A stretch of DNA of 64,000 bases from Collybiopsis luxurians FD-317 M1 (taxonomy: Eukaryota > Basidiomycota > Agaricomycetes > Agaricales > Omphalotaceae). Shown piece by piece: positions 1 to 12,776 of this stretch. The translations under genes were made by a program, and so were the position numbers. Within the stretch, counting starts at the first letter, position 1; every line of letters starts with the position of its first letter. The notes beneath the pieces are model-generated. The model was not told the origin of the DNA and ran no database searches. It saw nothing but the letters and a program-made list of their open reading frames with translations. The stretch is taken from positions 2,908,653-2,972,652 of the forward strand of contig KN834749.1 in assembly GCA_000827265.1 (NCBI GenBank), read 5' to 3'.

Positions 1-877
1 GCGAGAATAAAAGTGGGTGGTACACACCTGACATGAAAGCGGAAGCTGCTGCGGCGGGAGGTCCTGGGCGGACTACGATCGTTGGTAAGCGGAGTATGCG
101 TCCGTCTACGAGACCGCGTCTTGAGAACTCGTTGATGTAGAGTTCTGAGGATAGTTTGGCTAGTCCGTAAGCGCCTTCTGGAGTTGCGATGGTGTCTGCT
201 TTGATTATGTCTGGCTGGGTACGGATAGAGATGGGTTTAGGGGAGGGAAGGTTGGGTGTTAGATGGGGATGCGAATGGGATGATATAAGAGACCTACTAC
301 TGGACCGCCGTATACGGCACATGAGGATGTGAAAATGAACTTGATAGGACGTCCGAGTTTGACTCCGTATCGACGAGAAGCCTGGAGTAGTTCTCGGACA
401 GAGTCGGCGTTAATCTGTAATGGGGAGGCGTCAGATAAATGCGTAGATAGATGTGGTACACATTTCGTATAGACGGAAGAAAGTGATGACATAGAAGGTA
501 CTTAAACCTACTGTTCGCGCGTAGGCTCAGTATACACGTACCTTCAAACCCAAATCGAAATTATCTTCCGATCCCCGAGACATAATGCCATGCATACAGT
601 ACACCGTATCTGGGATACCAAAAGAAGTGTTAAACAGTGCATCGATAGCTTTCGGGTCGGTAAGGTCAGCTTTAATCGTCAATACTTCTGAACCAGACCC
701 CGACCCCGACCCTAATTCTGAAGTGGTCGCAGACGTTGTAACAGGATTCTTCGGCTCAACGATATCAGTGAGAATTAGATGTATATTTGGCGTCTTCGGG
801 TCTTTGAGAAGGGCCCTGCCTACCCAGCTGGCTAGGAAACCTCCCGCTCCTGTAACGAGTACGACGTTGTTTGCCAT
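1..877 (-). CDS. NAD-dependent epimerase/dehydrogenase (SDR), D-erythronate dehydrogenase (DenD)-like, 3' part missing
   Basis: The start at 877 opens with a Rossmann dinucleotide-binding motif (LVTGAGGFLASW, residues 7-18). Exon 1 is 542-877 and ends in NFDLGLK. After a 5' GTACGT donor the frame resumes at 414 with INADSVRELLQASR, followed by FIFTSSCAVYGGP, which carries the SDR serine. A third exon near 60-210 reads EGAYGLAKLSSELY, giving the YxxxK catalytic pair, then RRGLVDGRILRLPTIVVRPG. This succession is the pattern of extended SDRs of the DenD type, which oxidise D-erythronate or related four-carbon acid sugars with NAD. The substrate is inferred from family resemblance only. The gene runs off the left edge, so the C-terminus is not seen. 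It is transcribed away from ase1 across a 504 bp gap. A (GS)n-rich insert after the TSELG segment is low complexity and probably a loop. Confidence 0.85.
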
Positions 878-1381
878 TGGGGTTTAGAGGAAAGATTGTT
901 TACATCATGAGAATTTATATCGTTCCCTAGCCTATGGACGAAGCAGACGGGTAAACCGTCGACCGGAGGGACATCTGACCCTCCTTGGACCTACCGTAGC
1001 AGAAGAAGTTTGGAGGATTAAATTTGTCAGCTGAATCGGGGTGAAAAAGTTTGCTTTTTTGCCAGTTTTGTGTTAGAGTTCTGTCACTGTGCTCACGTCT
1101 CAGCCTTGGGACGATTTGGTAGGACTATCTGTAAAAAGTGTGAGTAGCAACTCGAAGCAAATCTCGAGAGGAAATTCAGAAGAATTGAGGCATGAACTTC
1201 GTAGGAAACTCAGAAACAGCTGGGAGCCGTCGTCCCGCCCGGCGCGGGTGAGTCATTAAACCGGGCACGTGATTTATGTTTGGGTTGCCTGCACGCGCGC
1301 GTTGAATTCTTCTTTTTGTTACCTCACTACCATCACCATCGGCCACGATTACTTGCTCATAGCACATAACGTTGAGGGGAG
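878..1381. other. Divergent intergenic region (DenD-like / ase1)
   Basis: Contains the two 5' flanks of oppositely transcribed genes. It has pyrimidine-rich stretches but no clear TATA box. No convincing ORF or RNA gene was seen. Confidence 0.5.
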
Positions 1382-4026
1382 ATGTCTACCCCATCTTTAC
1401 TCACCACTTTGCTTAATAATCTCCATACTCACCTGCAAACTCAAACCCAATTATTGCCCACTTTACATGCCCAGCTTGGACTTCCGCCTACTGCTCTAGA
1501 AGATGACCTGAAAAGGCTCCAGAATATGCTCATTGAAGGGGTTGAAGCTCAGATTGACTCGCGGAGAAAAGAAGTGGAAAAATTGCTGGAAAAGTGCGGT
1601 CACGTTGAAGTTGAATGTCTGAGATATACCAAGGCCCTTGGAGGAAACGTAAAGGCAACAGGGAGCAGTGTAGGGGAGCTGCGAAAAGTTCAGTCCTTGC
1701 CCAAGAGATTCGAAATGGTTGCCGAACATCAGGAAAAGTTGCGACAAGTTAGTCATGGACTTTTGGCTGTTTCCCGTTTGAAGACTGATGTTTTATCGTG
1801 CAGCTTTACCATACGAAACTTGAACAATTGACAAATCTGACAAATCGATTGAATGCTCTTGCTCGCTGTCTGAGCTCCGATTTTTATGCCCAAGATATCC
1901 TTGAACCTACTCCTGCAGCCGAAGAGAGCATTTTCGACGAAGGCTACCATCGAGATGTTACGCCAGAACGTTTTTCAAAGTTAGAAAAAGAACTTGCTAG
2001 AGGCAAGGCTGAAGTCGTAAGCCGATATTTCCGTTTTATTGATGTTTATGTGTTGACCATTCTTCAGATAAAACGACTCAATCAGCTTTCAGAGATCTTC
2101 GTTCAAATTGACTATCTGTACACCGAGCTGGGTATCTGCCCACCGTCACTTGAGGACCTGGAGTCTGTCTCTTCAACTTTATCACCTTCCCTCTATTCAT
2201 CATCGTCTTCGCAACTCCACCCGTCCTCCGATCCTTTCACCGTATCTATTTCTACCCCCACTCCCCCGTCTCGCAATTCCAAATCATACTCACCCCTTCT
2301 ATCGTCCGAGGATGAAGATCATTCAGATGTCGCTTATCAGCGAGTCTTTGCGACGTTCGTTGCACGTGTCGAAGAAGCGGAAGCGGAAGGTCGAGCTGCC
2401 TCGTCCGCGTCTTCCACACCTATAGGTCTCAATGGAGTGGACCCCACTCCTTCGCTGCTTACATGGGCATCTTGTCTGTGCGGTCAACTCGAAGAGACGA
2501 AACGTAGGAGAGAGACTCATATCCAGGCGATGTACGATCAACTCGAAGGTCTTTGGCGGCGACTTGGCGTCGCTCAGGAAGACATGGACGCTTTTGTTGA
2601 GGTGAATAGGGGTAGTACAGAGGAGTGTATTAGAGCATATGAGGAGGAGCTGGAGAGAATGCTGGAGTTGAAGAGAGAGAGGATGGGTGCATTTATTGGG
2701 AGTGCACGGGAGGAGATTCAGCACCTTTGGGATGAGCTAATGACTGGGGAGGAGGAGCGAGGAGCTTTTGGTCCATTCGTGGATGGTACGATTTCCTGCC
2801 TCTTCATTTTCTTGGAGCATGGGTTGACATCGTTTGCGCAGACGAATTTACCGAAGAGCTTCTACTGATTCATGAGGAAGAAGTTCGAAAGCTAAAGGAG
2901 GAAAAACGACAGAAGGCGCCGCTTTTGGCAAGTATCAAGAAGTATTTTGACATTTGCGAAGAAGAGAAGGAGCTGGCGATTGCCGCCAGTGATCAGACCC
3001 GATTGCTTGGGAGAGGTGCTAGGGATCCTGGACGGCTCCTTAGGGAAGAGAAGATGAGGAAGAGGGTTAGCAAAGAGAAACCCCGAGTGCGCGTTTCTGC
3101 AGAATCTTTTGTTCGCTCCGCGGAACTGACTGGATTTATTTCTCCAGCTCGAACAGGATCTCATCGCCTCTATTCCTGTATGGGAACAGGAAACTGGACG
3201 ATCCTTCCTCGTCCACGGCGAAAGCATCCTCCGTATCCTACAAGAACTTGTCAGCGCCGCTGATCAAGAGAACAGACGTCGTCCCGCTCGTGCAGGCTCG
3301 GTTCCGCCACGAGCAACGACTCCCGTCAACCAAACCGGCCACAACGGCTACATGCCAAAAGGCACTGTCACTCCCGCCGTAAGACCTGCTCCTGGTAGCG
3401 GAGCTAAGTCAGCTCCGAACAAACGTATGAAGTACGGAGACGAATCTACTTTGAACCATAGTGGGCATCGTGCACCGCTAGGTGCGCATAGAGGCGGGAA
3501 CGGTGCCAATGGGCCGGGGCTCTCAACGTCGGTCTCTCATCATAAGCCTAGAGACGTTTCTCCGGCGAAGATTCCTGGGAGTCGGTCGACTCGTATCGCT
3601 TCTTCCACTTCCGCAAATTCCACCTCTACTTCCTCATTACCCCGGCCGATAGCCATGCCTATACCTAAACCTGGAACTCAGCATCATGCGCTGGGCCATG
3701 GCCGAGTTCCGACGAGTGGGGTTTTCACTCACGGTATCTCAGGGTCAGGGTCAGGACCATCGGGGGCGGGGACGACTGCGAGCGGGCTGTTCCCCAGGGG
3801 TATACGGAGTGCTTCTTCGATGTCGTCGTCAACGGGATATGGATCTGACGCACGGTATGCGAGTGGGAGCGGGGGTAGGGTTGCTGAGAAAAAGGCTTCG
3901 CGGGCGAGGAGAGAGAGCTTTAAACCCCGTCCGAGTATGGATGGTATGGATGATGATTATCGACCGGGGTCGAAGTGGGCTGTTAGTGGGTTTGGCGGGG
4001 TAGAGGAAGAAGATGAGGATGATTGA
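1382..4026 (+). CDS. ase1: Microtubule-associated protein Ase1/PRC1/MAP65
   Basis: Anti-parallel microtubule bundler of the anaphase spindle midzone. Exons join cleanly: 1382-1747, 1804-2016, 2068-2785, 2842-3086 and 3148-4026. The introns are 51-61 bp with GT-AG ends and every junction restores frame; the second (2017-2067) is a multiple of three and could be retained. The N-terminal half is long coiled coil. The MAP65 core is obvious: IKRLNQLSEIFVQID, WDELMTGEEER, LLIHEEEVRKLKEEK, then GRGARDPGRLLREEKMRKR, the microtubule-binding spectrin-like signature. It continues as LEQDLIASIPVWEQETG. The last roughly 250 residues are a basic, Ser/Gly/Pro-rich tail, as in fungal Ase1, where Cdk phosphorylation and microtubule contacts occur (family knowledge). 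A Ser-rich insert lies near 2,160-2,300. The start is the first ATG of a frame with no upstream alternative. Confidence 0.93.
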
Positions 4027-4298
4027 TTCTGTCGGACATTCTTTATTTGCTTGCTTTTCATGGTTATTTTGTATGTTATATGCTGCACACGTATGCTGCC
4101 TCCGAGCTGCGCCTTACGCCTTTCTGCTTTTTTGTAATGGGTATTGAACACTGAATACTGGAATTATGAGTATGCTTGTAAATCTACAGTAATATATCAC
4201 GACTAGAAATGACATCGCAGTGTGCTGTGCCATTACAATAAATTTCTCCAATTATATGCAGCTAGCAGTAGATAAGATTGGGTAAGGCATAGCATGGA

Positions 4299-7200
4299 TC
4301 AGAGCTCGTATACATCCGCAGTGTTGAGCTCAGGTTTCTCAGTTTTCGTGGGGACAGCTTTGGGCGGAGCGGGCTCTTGAGCAATGCCTTTGAATCCTGT
4401 GTCAAATTCAGCCCTTGTCTGCGGCGAAATCTTGACCGGCAGGTCGGCTAAATCTTTCTGGATGAACTCCTGAATCGTTCTAATGAGCACCCGAAGCTCA
4501 TGACAATCCCGACGAGAGTGAAAATCCGATTTAGGTTCAAGCACCGATTGCCACTTTTTGATCTTTTTGACAATGTTGCTAGTGGCGGAAGGTTGAGTTA
4601 GTTATAAGACAGTTTCATTGAGATATAGAGCCATACATCGTTTCCGTGAGTCGCTTATCCACCAAATCAGCCTCTTCAGAGCTCAAAGGTAGGAGGGTGC
4701 GTTTTCGTGTGTTGGCTTTCAAATCGAGGATACCCATATAAAATAGTTCGAGGAAGACCAATACATGAGGCAAAGGCCCAAGCATCATCTTGCGATAATG
4801 ACCAGGCTGGATGTCCAACTGCACAAATGCAGTGAAATGTTTGTTCCGGGATACTGCAATCTGGGTTGGCCGTTTTGTTTTCCGGGTTGAGTACAGTCTG
4901 TAGGCCTGCTGGATTATAGAGGCACTCTGGTACTCTTGCTCGGTTGGTTCCGGTATATCGAGCTGATCAGTGAGTGGGCCTTCGACAGACGTTGGAATTG
5001 CCTGTTGAGCTACATCTTCAATCTGATCATCGGGCTCATTCTCCGGAGCACCAGTATCGTCCACAATTACGTCAACTTTCGCGTCTTCAATGCGCTGAGT
5101 CTCGTTACCGATTGTTCCAGCGTTCGATTGAACTTGGGGAAGCAAAGAGGCAGGAGGCACCCCTGACTGAGGCGCTTTAAGTACTTGAGCGGGACGAGTT
5201 GCATGGGAGGAAGGTACTATGGGAGCCATCGCACCGATGAGTAACTTTGGAAGATCCATAATATTGTCGTAAACCACGGTGCGAACATTACGAGGAGAGC
5301 GGCGGTTGTCATCGTATCGGTCTTTGTGTGCAATATTGATCATTTCATCCATAGAGGACCTTGTGGTAGATTGATGGAGAGCGCGCGCCAAATCTTCCCA
5401 ACAGTTGGCTTCAGCGTAGCTAAATCTCAGTTAGTTTGACCCACTGAAAGAACATGATAACACATACAATCTATATGCTGCAGGGAAAAGGGTTTCCGGA
5501 GCCTTTACCTTCCGCAGAGAAGTCAGCTGGTAAAGAATGTCGATCCTCAGATTAGTATTTCCAAGGTTGTAGCCGACTGCTTTCACTGTGAGAAGGAGGC
5601 AGTAGTGTGCTAACTAAGACTTACGAAGACAAATTGCTCTGCATCTAAGAGGGCAGAAATTCATTCACGTTCACTTCGGTCGCAAAAAAAGGGGGACTCA
5701 CATGCGAGATATAAAGATTGTACGAACTCTCAGGGCAACATTTCCTGCGAGGGTTCGATTTTCGAAGAGTAGGTGATCTGTGCTAGGGTGAGTATCAAAT
5801 TCCATCATCCTGCTCTGATTTATTTTACCTGCAAAACGACCGTTATAGATTTGTGCAAGAAGGTTTTCAATATGAGATAGCATGGGCTTCAGCCACCAAA
5901 ATCGTTTCCTTCGTTCATGCTCAACAGATATTGGCTTCATAAGCCAGGACCGAGGAAGCGTGACATTATGAAGTTTAGCATCCCTTTGAGAGCAGCCAAC
6001 CAATATATAGGATCGGCAAAACTTTTCCAGTAGATCGCACAGAAGGCCAATTTCAATGGGGACCGAATGCGACAAGACATGGCTAGAAATTGGCTATGAG
6101 ATAAAAAAAAACAGTGATTGAGTAGATGTTTCACCCTAACGCCAACGTAGCAGCTACAAGGTAATTTGGATTTGAGCTTGGGTTTTCGTCATCAATAAGT
6201 CCAGTGAGTTCAGGTATCATCCAGGCGCCGCTATTTCGCCTGAATAACGGCGGAGGTGATTTCGAATATACATATCGGCCTCGATGAAGCAACGATTGCG
6301 ATATCGCGTATGGTTTATCGAAAACCATTGCCAGTGTGCCAAGCCGGGTCAGGTCGGACAAAAACATATCAACTGGATTATAATGGCGCGCGAGAATGAA
6401 ATCGCGAACCCATGCTTGTATCATCTTGATAGCTTCAAAATATTCTGGTATCTGTTGAAATTGCGCAACCGCGAGTGAACCAAGTACGTAGCTCGATGGA
6501 AATAGTGCGTCGTAAAGGCGACTCAACCACAGCCTAAATATAATTTCTAAGATGAAGAATACGATAGCACTAGTTCTGCTCACCTCCGATGCGATATCAT
6601 TACAAGAGAACTGTATGGGTAAAAATTATGGAGAACTCGTATAATCTGAATTTGCTGCAGATGTATCTTGACTCGTGTATTATAGAATGAGACTGTTAAT
6701 GATTCAGGTGGAACATGGGCATCGTGGCATGAGGCTTCCCGAGCACACTTTTGGAAAACAGCATAGGGTAGACATGGTGTAAATGTATTACAGCCTTTGC
6801 AGATGGAAGTTTGTGCGAAAACTCGATCCCGAAGCCGGTTGGAGACACACTCTCGGAAATGACGGATAAATTCCAACGTGTCCAGTTGGGACTCCTGGTC
6901 AGTGGATACATGTGTCCGATGAAGGAAGCTTCCTTCTGAGAGAAGGATGTGGCTATCCGAGAGTTTCTGGATGCCAAACAACTTGCGGAGGCCGGCCTGT
7001 TCTGTGGGTCTCGGGTTGGCAAGGACATCTACCAAGAGCCGTACATACACATGGAACAGGCTTTGCGCTTCTGCCATCTCATAAACAGTGAGATTATCGA
7101 ACAATAAAGGGGGGATATAGTAGTGATCAAGACAAAGTAAGGCCGAAGAACGAGAGTTCGCAGCGAAGAAGGTACGTCCCAAATCCTTGAGTACCTGATG

Positions 7201-10200
7201 ATCCCTGGTGATAATTGCCTGAAACATTGCAATCTGTAACAGAAGGCAGATTCATCACATATACTCTTTCAGGAAATCAGATTTGAACTCACCTCGTTAC
7301 GATGGCTAGGAGAAAGCGACGACTGTTTGATTCGTTTCGCAAAATCGAAAAGCTTCGAGAGGACAGAATCCCCCGCAAGATCTTCGGGCGTCAAAGCGAA
7401 AGTCAATTGGCGCCAAAAACCTTCCAAAATACACTCAGCGGCTCTTCGGGTAGAGTCCTCGCTCTCCGCATCCTGAATGAAGAAATCAATAGCTTCTAAC
7501 ACTCGACCTTCAGCCAAGTGAAGCTCCGCAGCTTCGCGAGCTCTTCCATGAGCGACAAGCAAGGCTGCCCGTGCAATGTCCATGTCTCTGTCTTCAAGGT
7601 ATTCCAGTTGATCATCCAAAGAATCGAAAAGGGCTCCAGCTTGTCTACAGAAAGGGTAAGATCACGATAATAATGTTCAAACAGAGGAAACAAAAACGTA
7701 CTGAAGTTTCTTCTCGCGATCAGCGCTTGAAGACGACGACTGTACTTGATTGAAGTAAAACATCTTCGCCACTCGGATGACATCCGCCGCCAAGGAAGGA
7801 TCCACCCTGTCTTTCTCTGTCTGAACGATTTCTACGGCTTCATCATATTTCCCCGCTTTACGGTAACATTGAACTGCATCGTCGAATTGACGAGCAGTAC
7901 GATAACATTCCGCAGCGAGCAAGAACTCCCGGGCCTCCCTGTAACAGTTTCCGGCGAGTTTGCTGTATTGCAGCCTTCCCTTAGACACGGCGGATTGAGA
8001 GCATTTCGTGAAAGCTTCTGCAGCTTTTACAAACTGCTCGCTTCTGAGTACTCGAGCCGCTTTTGTGTCAAAGCTTAACCGATCGGCCCTCTCTCGAAGT
8101 AGATAAGCTTCCGCTATTGCCATTTTTCCTGGTTCATGAGCGCGCTCAAAGCAAAGTCTGGCCTGGGCCCATTTCCTTCGATCAAAGAAGGCACGCCCTT
8201 GACGCTCCCATTCTTCCGGGGGAGATGAGCTCGCTAGCTGGGGAGTATCCGTACCAGGTTTGATGTCCCGAATCACGTCTCGTTCAGTCCAGTACATCTA
8301 AAGTGGAGTGAGAGGAGTCCATTGAAAATAGCTAGCGACTGACCCTCATCGCCTCACTCTTCTGCGAAGAGTCGACAATCCAGACATTTTCCCGTGCCCT
8401 CGTAATTGCGACGTAGAGGAATTTCAGCTAGTTGACAACTTGAGTGAGGATATCAAAGTACCGTCCAAGATCGACGCACCTCAGTACAGATTGAAGTATA
8501 CCTTTGCTTATCCCTTTCGAAGTCAGGGGCGGTCATGCCTGAGCGATTCAAGGCACTCAGGATAAGACGCCACTGCGCAAGTTTTGCAGGTGAGTCGCTG
8601 AAAAAATTGTAAAGTAGGACCTGCAACAAAGGTCATTTCAGTATGATTCATACGTCGATGAGGTATCCCTCACGTCGTTGAATTCCAAGCCCTTGCTGTC
8701 ATAGATTGTCCTATTTTACATCAGTTTTACGAATGAGTAAGAGAAATACAGATTTCCTTACATGATGAGACCAACGTGCTCGCCAAGTTTTGCTTGAAGT
8801 TCATCTCTAGCTGCTTCATTTCGGACCAAAATACCTTAATTAAATACCGATAAGAGTTGGTATGTCAAGTGAGGAAGGTTAAAAAATACATACATTGCTG
8901 GGCACCGAATTCGAGCCTATTATCCGAGTCTCCAAACACGAAGTGGTCAAGCCCCGCGGCATCTTCGTCCCAGCCGACAAAGAATGACGGCTTCAAACCG
9001 GCAACGACTCCCTTTTCCGGCGCGAGTCTGTCAATCGAGTCTTTCCAAAAGAGGGTGATGAGTTCAATTATGGAATGTGCGCAGTTTGTGATGCCGGAAT
9101 GAGACCTATAGTTGACGAGAAGTTCAAAGGTCTTTGGTTCGACTCTTTGCCGAGATTGGGAGGACCCTGATTGACGTTTTTGCTGAGAGACAAGTCAAGA
9201 AAAAGAAAACCCCAGTCGAGGGAAGCACAGCTCACCTCCAGCCTCCACTGAAAAGCTTTCAAAGAATTGAAGCGGAAGGAGCTTCCGGCGGCAATTGTTT
9301 GCGCCGTATCCCCGGCCCAGAATAACCCGTTTGCATCATGGCAGAGCATGCGCAAAACTACATTACGGATGAATTAACTGAAATGCAGTCACAATGCACA
9401 TAATACACACTGAGCGAGTCGATCAAGAGATTGTCCTGAACTTCATCGACATATCTGGAAAAGCGACATCAGAAAACCCACATTAAGCGCCCAGCAAGCG
9501 CTTCCCGCCTTCGGAAGACCTACAGATGGTCAATTTTTTGTCCTGGAATCCCCTGTGTCTTGAAAAAGTCCAAGATCTTGTGTGCCCTAGAACAATTACA
9601 ACATAAGCGACTCGAAACCTCTCCTCAATAATCCAGACAAAACGAACCTGTCAGCAGCATCGACGTCGCCGAACCGTTTCTTCTTCGCGATATACGATAT
9701 GAACAGCTCGTAAAGGTCTTCTCGATTCTCTGCAAATGTCGATTGATTTCTGGTACTCATATTGTAATAGGCAGGGCGTTCCAAGAAATGCTTTGTCCCT
9801 TCAAGGGTCTCTTCGGAGCCTTTGATCACACCTATATCAAGGAATTCTTGAAACCTCTCGTTTTGGTGAAAAACGAGAATCACCTACCTATCAACTCGCT
9901 GAAAACAAGAGCCGGATCTTTCGTTCAACGTTAGCATGCAGATTCAATATCATCGAATGAAGTCTTACCCAGTTTACTCGTGTAAGATTGTGGGAGGTGA
10001 GGCCAGTAGTCTCGAAGAAAGACCTGGAAAGTCACAGATAGATTACCTCGTTCGGACGAGTTTGCGTAAGCGCTAGTTGTTTGTTTGGAAGGCTTCTTCG
10101 ACGTGCTTTCAGCGGCAGTGACATCTGCCTCCAACAAAGAGCAGAGCTAGATTGAAAATCGCATCAACCTCCGCGCCTTAGGAAAGTAACTGATCAACGC

Positions 10201-12776
10201 GGCGACACTCACCCCGTTAAACGTGGTAAATAAAGGAAAATGCTCATCACCCAGCTCGCTAAATTTCGATGGCAAGTTGCTGCTCCAATCGTCATCATCT
10301 TCTGTGTCAATCATAACCGTCTCGTCAATCATCGCATTTCCCTCCCGAGTTCGAACAGCGCAAAGCTGATCTACTGTCTGGGAGGTTGCGGTCAAAGAGC
10401 GACCGAGACTTTGATAGTACTGATCGACTCTTCTGGCCAAGATTCGAGATTGGGTGACAAAAATTTGTCGGGGCTTTGGACCATTGCCGCCGGCCATTTG
10501 GTGAGTCCGTTCCACGAGGAGCATCTTGAATAGTAATGTCGTGGTTTTCCTACGAAGGTTTCGCTTCGGCGATCATGGAACAGATCGAATGCAGAGAACA
10601 TACCCAGTTCCACTCCGACCGATAACATAGCAGGAGTAGGGATGCTCGATGATTTGTCTCTCCTTCGCGCTGAGAAGCACCCCGATCAAAATAAATGAAA
10701 GAACAGGGACAAGTATGCTACTTACGAAACCAGATGGGGGAATGTTGCGTCCAGATCGGCCAACATAGCTAACCTGCGTCAACAACGGTCGCTGGTCATA
10801 GAAAAGTCCACATACTATTCAAGAGAGGCTGAATCAAAGAAACTGATGACGAAAGTATGGTAACAATAATTCAGAGAAGCATACCTGCGAGAAAACAACG
10901 TATTTATCCATTCTATAACATTGTCTTAGCTGGGGAGTCTTGCACCAAGAGAGTGCAACCTTACAAGAACCGAGAGTGAACCTAGCCAAACCTTCAGCTA
11001 CGGCCTCGAACAGGTCAGATAGAATCAACTTACAGGATTATCTTCCGAGAGCCAGTTGGGGGACTCATCCTCTTCTTGTATTTCAGGCAAGGGCGGAAAC
11101 AGAGCCGGAACGAAGGTCTGCCCGTCAGCGTTTTCAGCTAGATTGCGAACCGAACACCTGAAATACCCCCGTGAGAGCAAGTCAGACGCGCCTCCAGAAT
11201 AGAGACCATACCGTTCTCGATATTCTTCGCCCTTCCTACTTAGCTGTTGGCCGATCGAATGCCACATGCGACCATCCATTTGAGCGTGGGTGTAAATTCC
11301 GAAAATTTTGATGGCTGAGATGCTGTTAGAATCTGGGTTGGAGATCTGGGGATGCAAATTCTAACCTTGTTTGTCACGCTGCGAAAGATGGATGATGGTC
11401 AGACAAGGTTCTTCCGCGGAGAACAAATCCTTCATACCTCGTCATCGCTCGCCACAATATCAATTTGGTACTAGAACAATCGTCAGCATACGAGAGTAGT
11501 CCATCCAAAAGTAGACTTACAATCAAACGAAGGTCCGCTGTCATCTTAGCTTCGAACACTGGTACATCGGAAGTAGGGCCACTGAGACGTTTCTGATTAT
11601 CGGGAGAGAAGTGCCCGTTCGACAGTTCCCTGCACCGTTGGCATCAGTATAAACGCTGAAGCAGGAGAGGTGTTACGCACTTGATTTTCTTCACGATGAT
11701 GTCGAAAGAGTGTCTTTCCTTTCGGTGTCTACTACGGAGCTCGGCGTCGGCGTTCTGGCTGATGAGGATTGTCCATTCACCAAACCCATCGACACTATCG
11801 AAGTAGAGGGCCCTGGGAAAACGATCAGCGGGACCTCGTCTTCAAAGCCTAGAACACGCTTACGATTTTATGGGTTGAATTTTTGGAAATGCTGCTGGGA
11901 TGACTTGCACGACAGCAGTTTCATCTTCCACAATCTCTGGCATAGTGTTTCGGGTCGTCACTGGCTCTTTTTCCGAGGACGCGAGACAGGCCGATTTGAT
12001 TATGGAACTAAACTCTGCAGTACGAAGGCAGGACAAGTAAAACTGGATCGCAAGTCAGACAATTCAAGTAAGCAATGAAACCTACTCGACGTACATCAAG
12101 AATGTTTTCCAGAGTTTCGAGGAGCTGGACCTTGAGTTGACCCGCTTCAGTCTGATTCGAGGGGATTTGAAAGCCGAGATTTTTGAACGGTTTAGGGTCG
12201 ACAGCTTTCGATTTGGCACGAGTGTGCTTCTTGCCTTTCGGTCTTCGAGTTCGAACACGGAAACCAAAGTCCTCCTGTTCTTCTGCTGGGGAAGGCATCT
12301 CCTCGACGAAATCCATCGATGAAAGCAGCTTCAGCAGTACCGCAGCTCCTTCAACAGTGCGATAGTTGGTAGTGATCAGCTCCTGGACTTTCAATATAGA
12401 CGGCGCGGCCGGGTGAAAATACAAGAATTGGGATAAAATAGTCAATAGTTGGAAACCAACACATTCGGTCAACGGGTCCTTTTCGGTCTTGAAAGTGCTA
12501 AAAATGCAGGACTTGATAGGGCTGAATGCATCATCGTTGATGCCTGAAATCGGAAATTAACCCTACGGTGAGATTGAAGAATGTAAGGGATCGGGGCTTA
12601 CATGACAAGGCCAGTGGCACAGCTTGGTGGTTGGACAACAGCTCTGCAACGATAAGCTCTGGCCGATGAAAATTAATCGATATCGCAACTTCGAATTCAG
12701 CCAAAGATTCTTCAACTGCAGCTAACGAAATGAGACGAGAGTTGGAGAAGAGGTCTCTAGAAATTTTGTTCGACAT
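4299..12776 (-). CDS. Large TRANK1-like protein: SF1 UvrD-type helicase/NTPase with helical (TPR-like) repeats
   Basis: One multi-exon gene is inferred from a continuous chain of same-strand exon frames from ATG 12776 to stop 4299, with short introns. SF1 motifs occur in order. Walker A is GRSGTG (10613-10630), then a 54 bp intron (10550-10603), then KTTTLLFKM. Motif II is YVDEVQD (about 9432-9450), motif III GDTAQTI (9293-9313), motif IV region NYRSHSGITNCAHS (about 9070-9110), motif V region IYDSKGLEFND (about 8676-8705) and motif VI YVAITRARE (about 8390-8417). Tetratricopeptide-like helices follow (7700-8280: AGNCYREAREFLLAAECY, AVQCYRKAGKYDEAVEI). The C-terminus has an IQ-like helix (ASIIQQAYRLYSTRK, about 4878-4923). 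The same layout occurs in animal TRANK1 and its fungal relatives, whose substrate is unknown. The N-terminal 2 kb has no recognised domain. Exact exon borders and single-gene status need transcripts. Confidence 0.85.

Noticed and set aside
585..887. Plus-strand ORF at the left end
   Set aside because: It is the complement of exon 1 of the DenD-like gene; its Asp/Pro run is the reverse of the Gly/Ser run.
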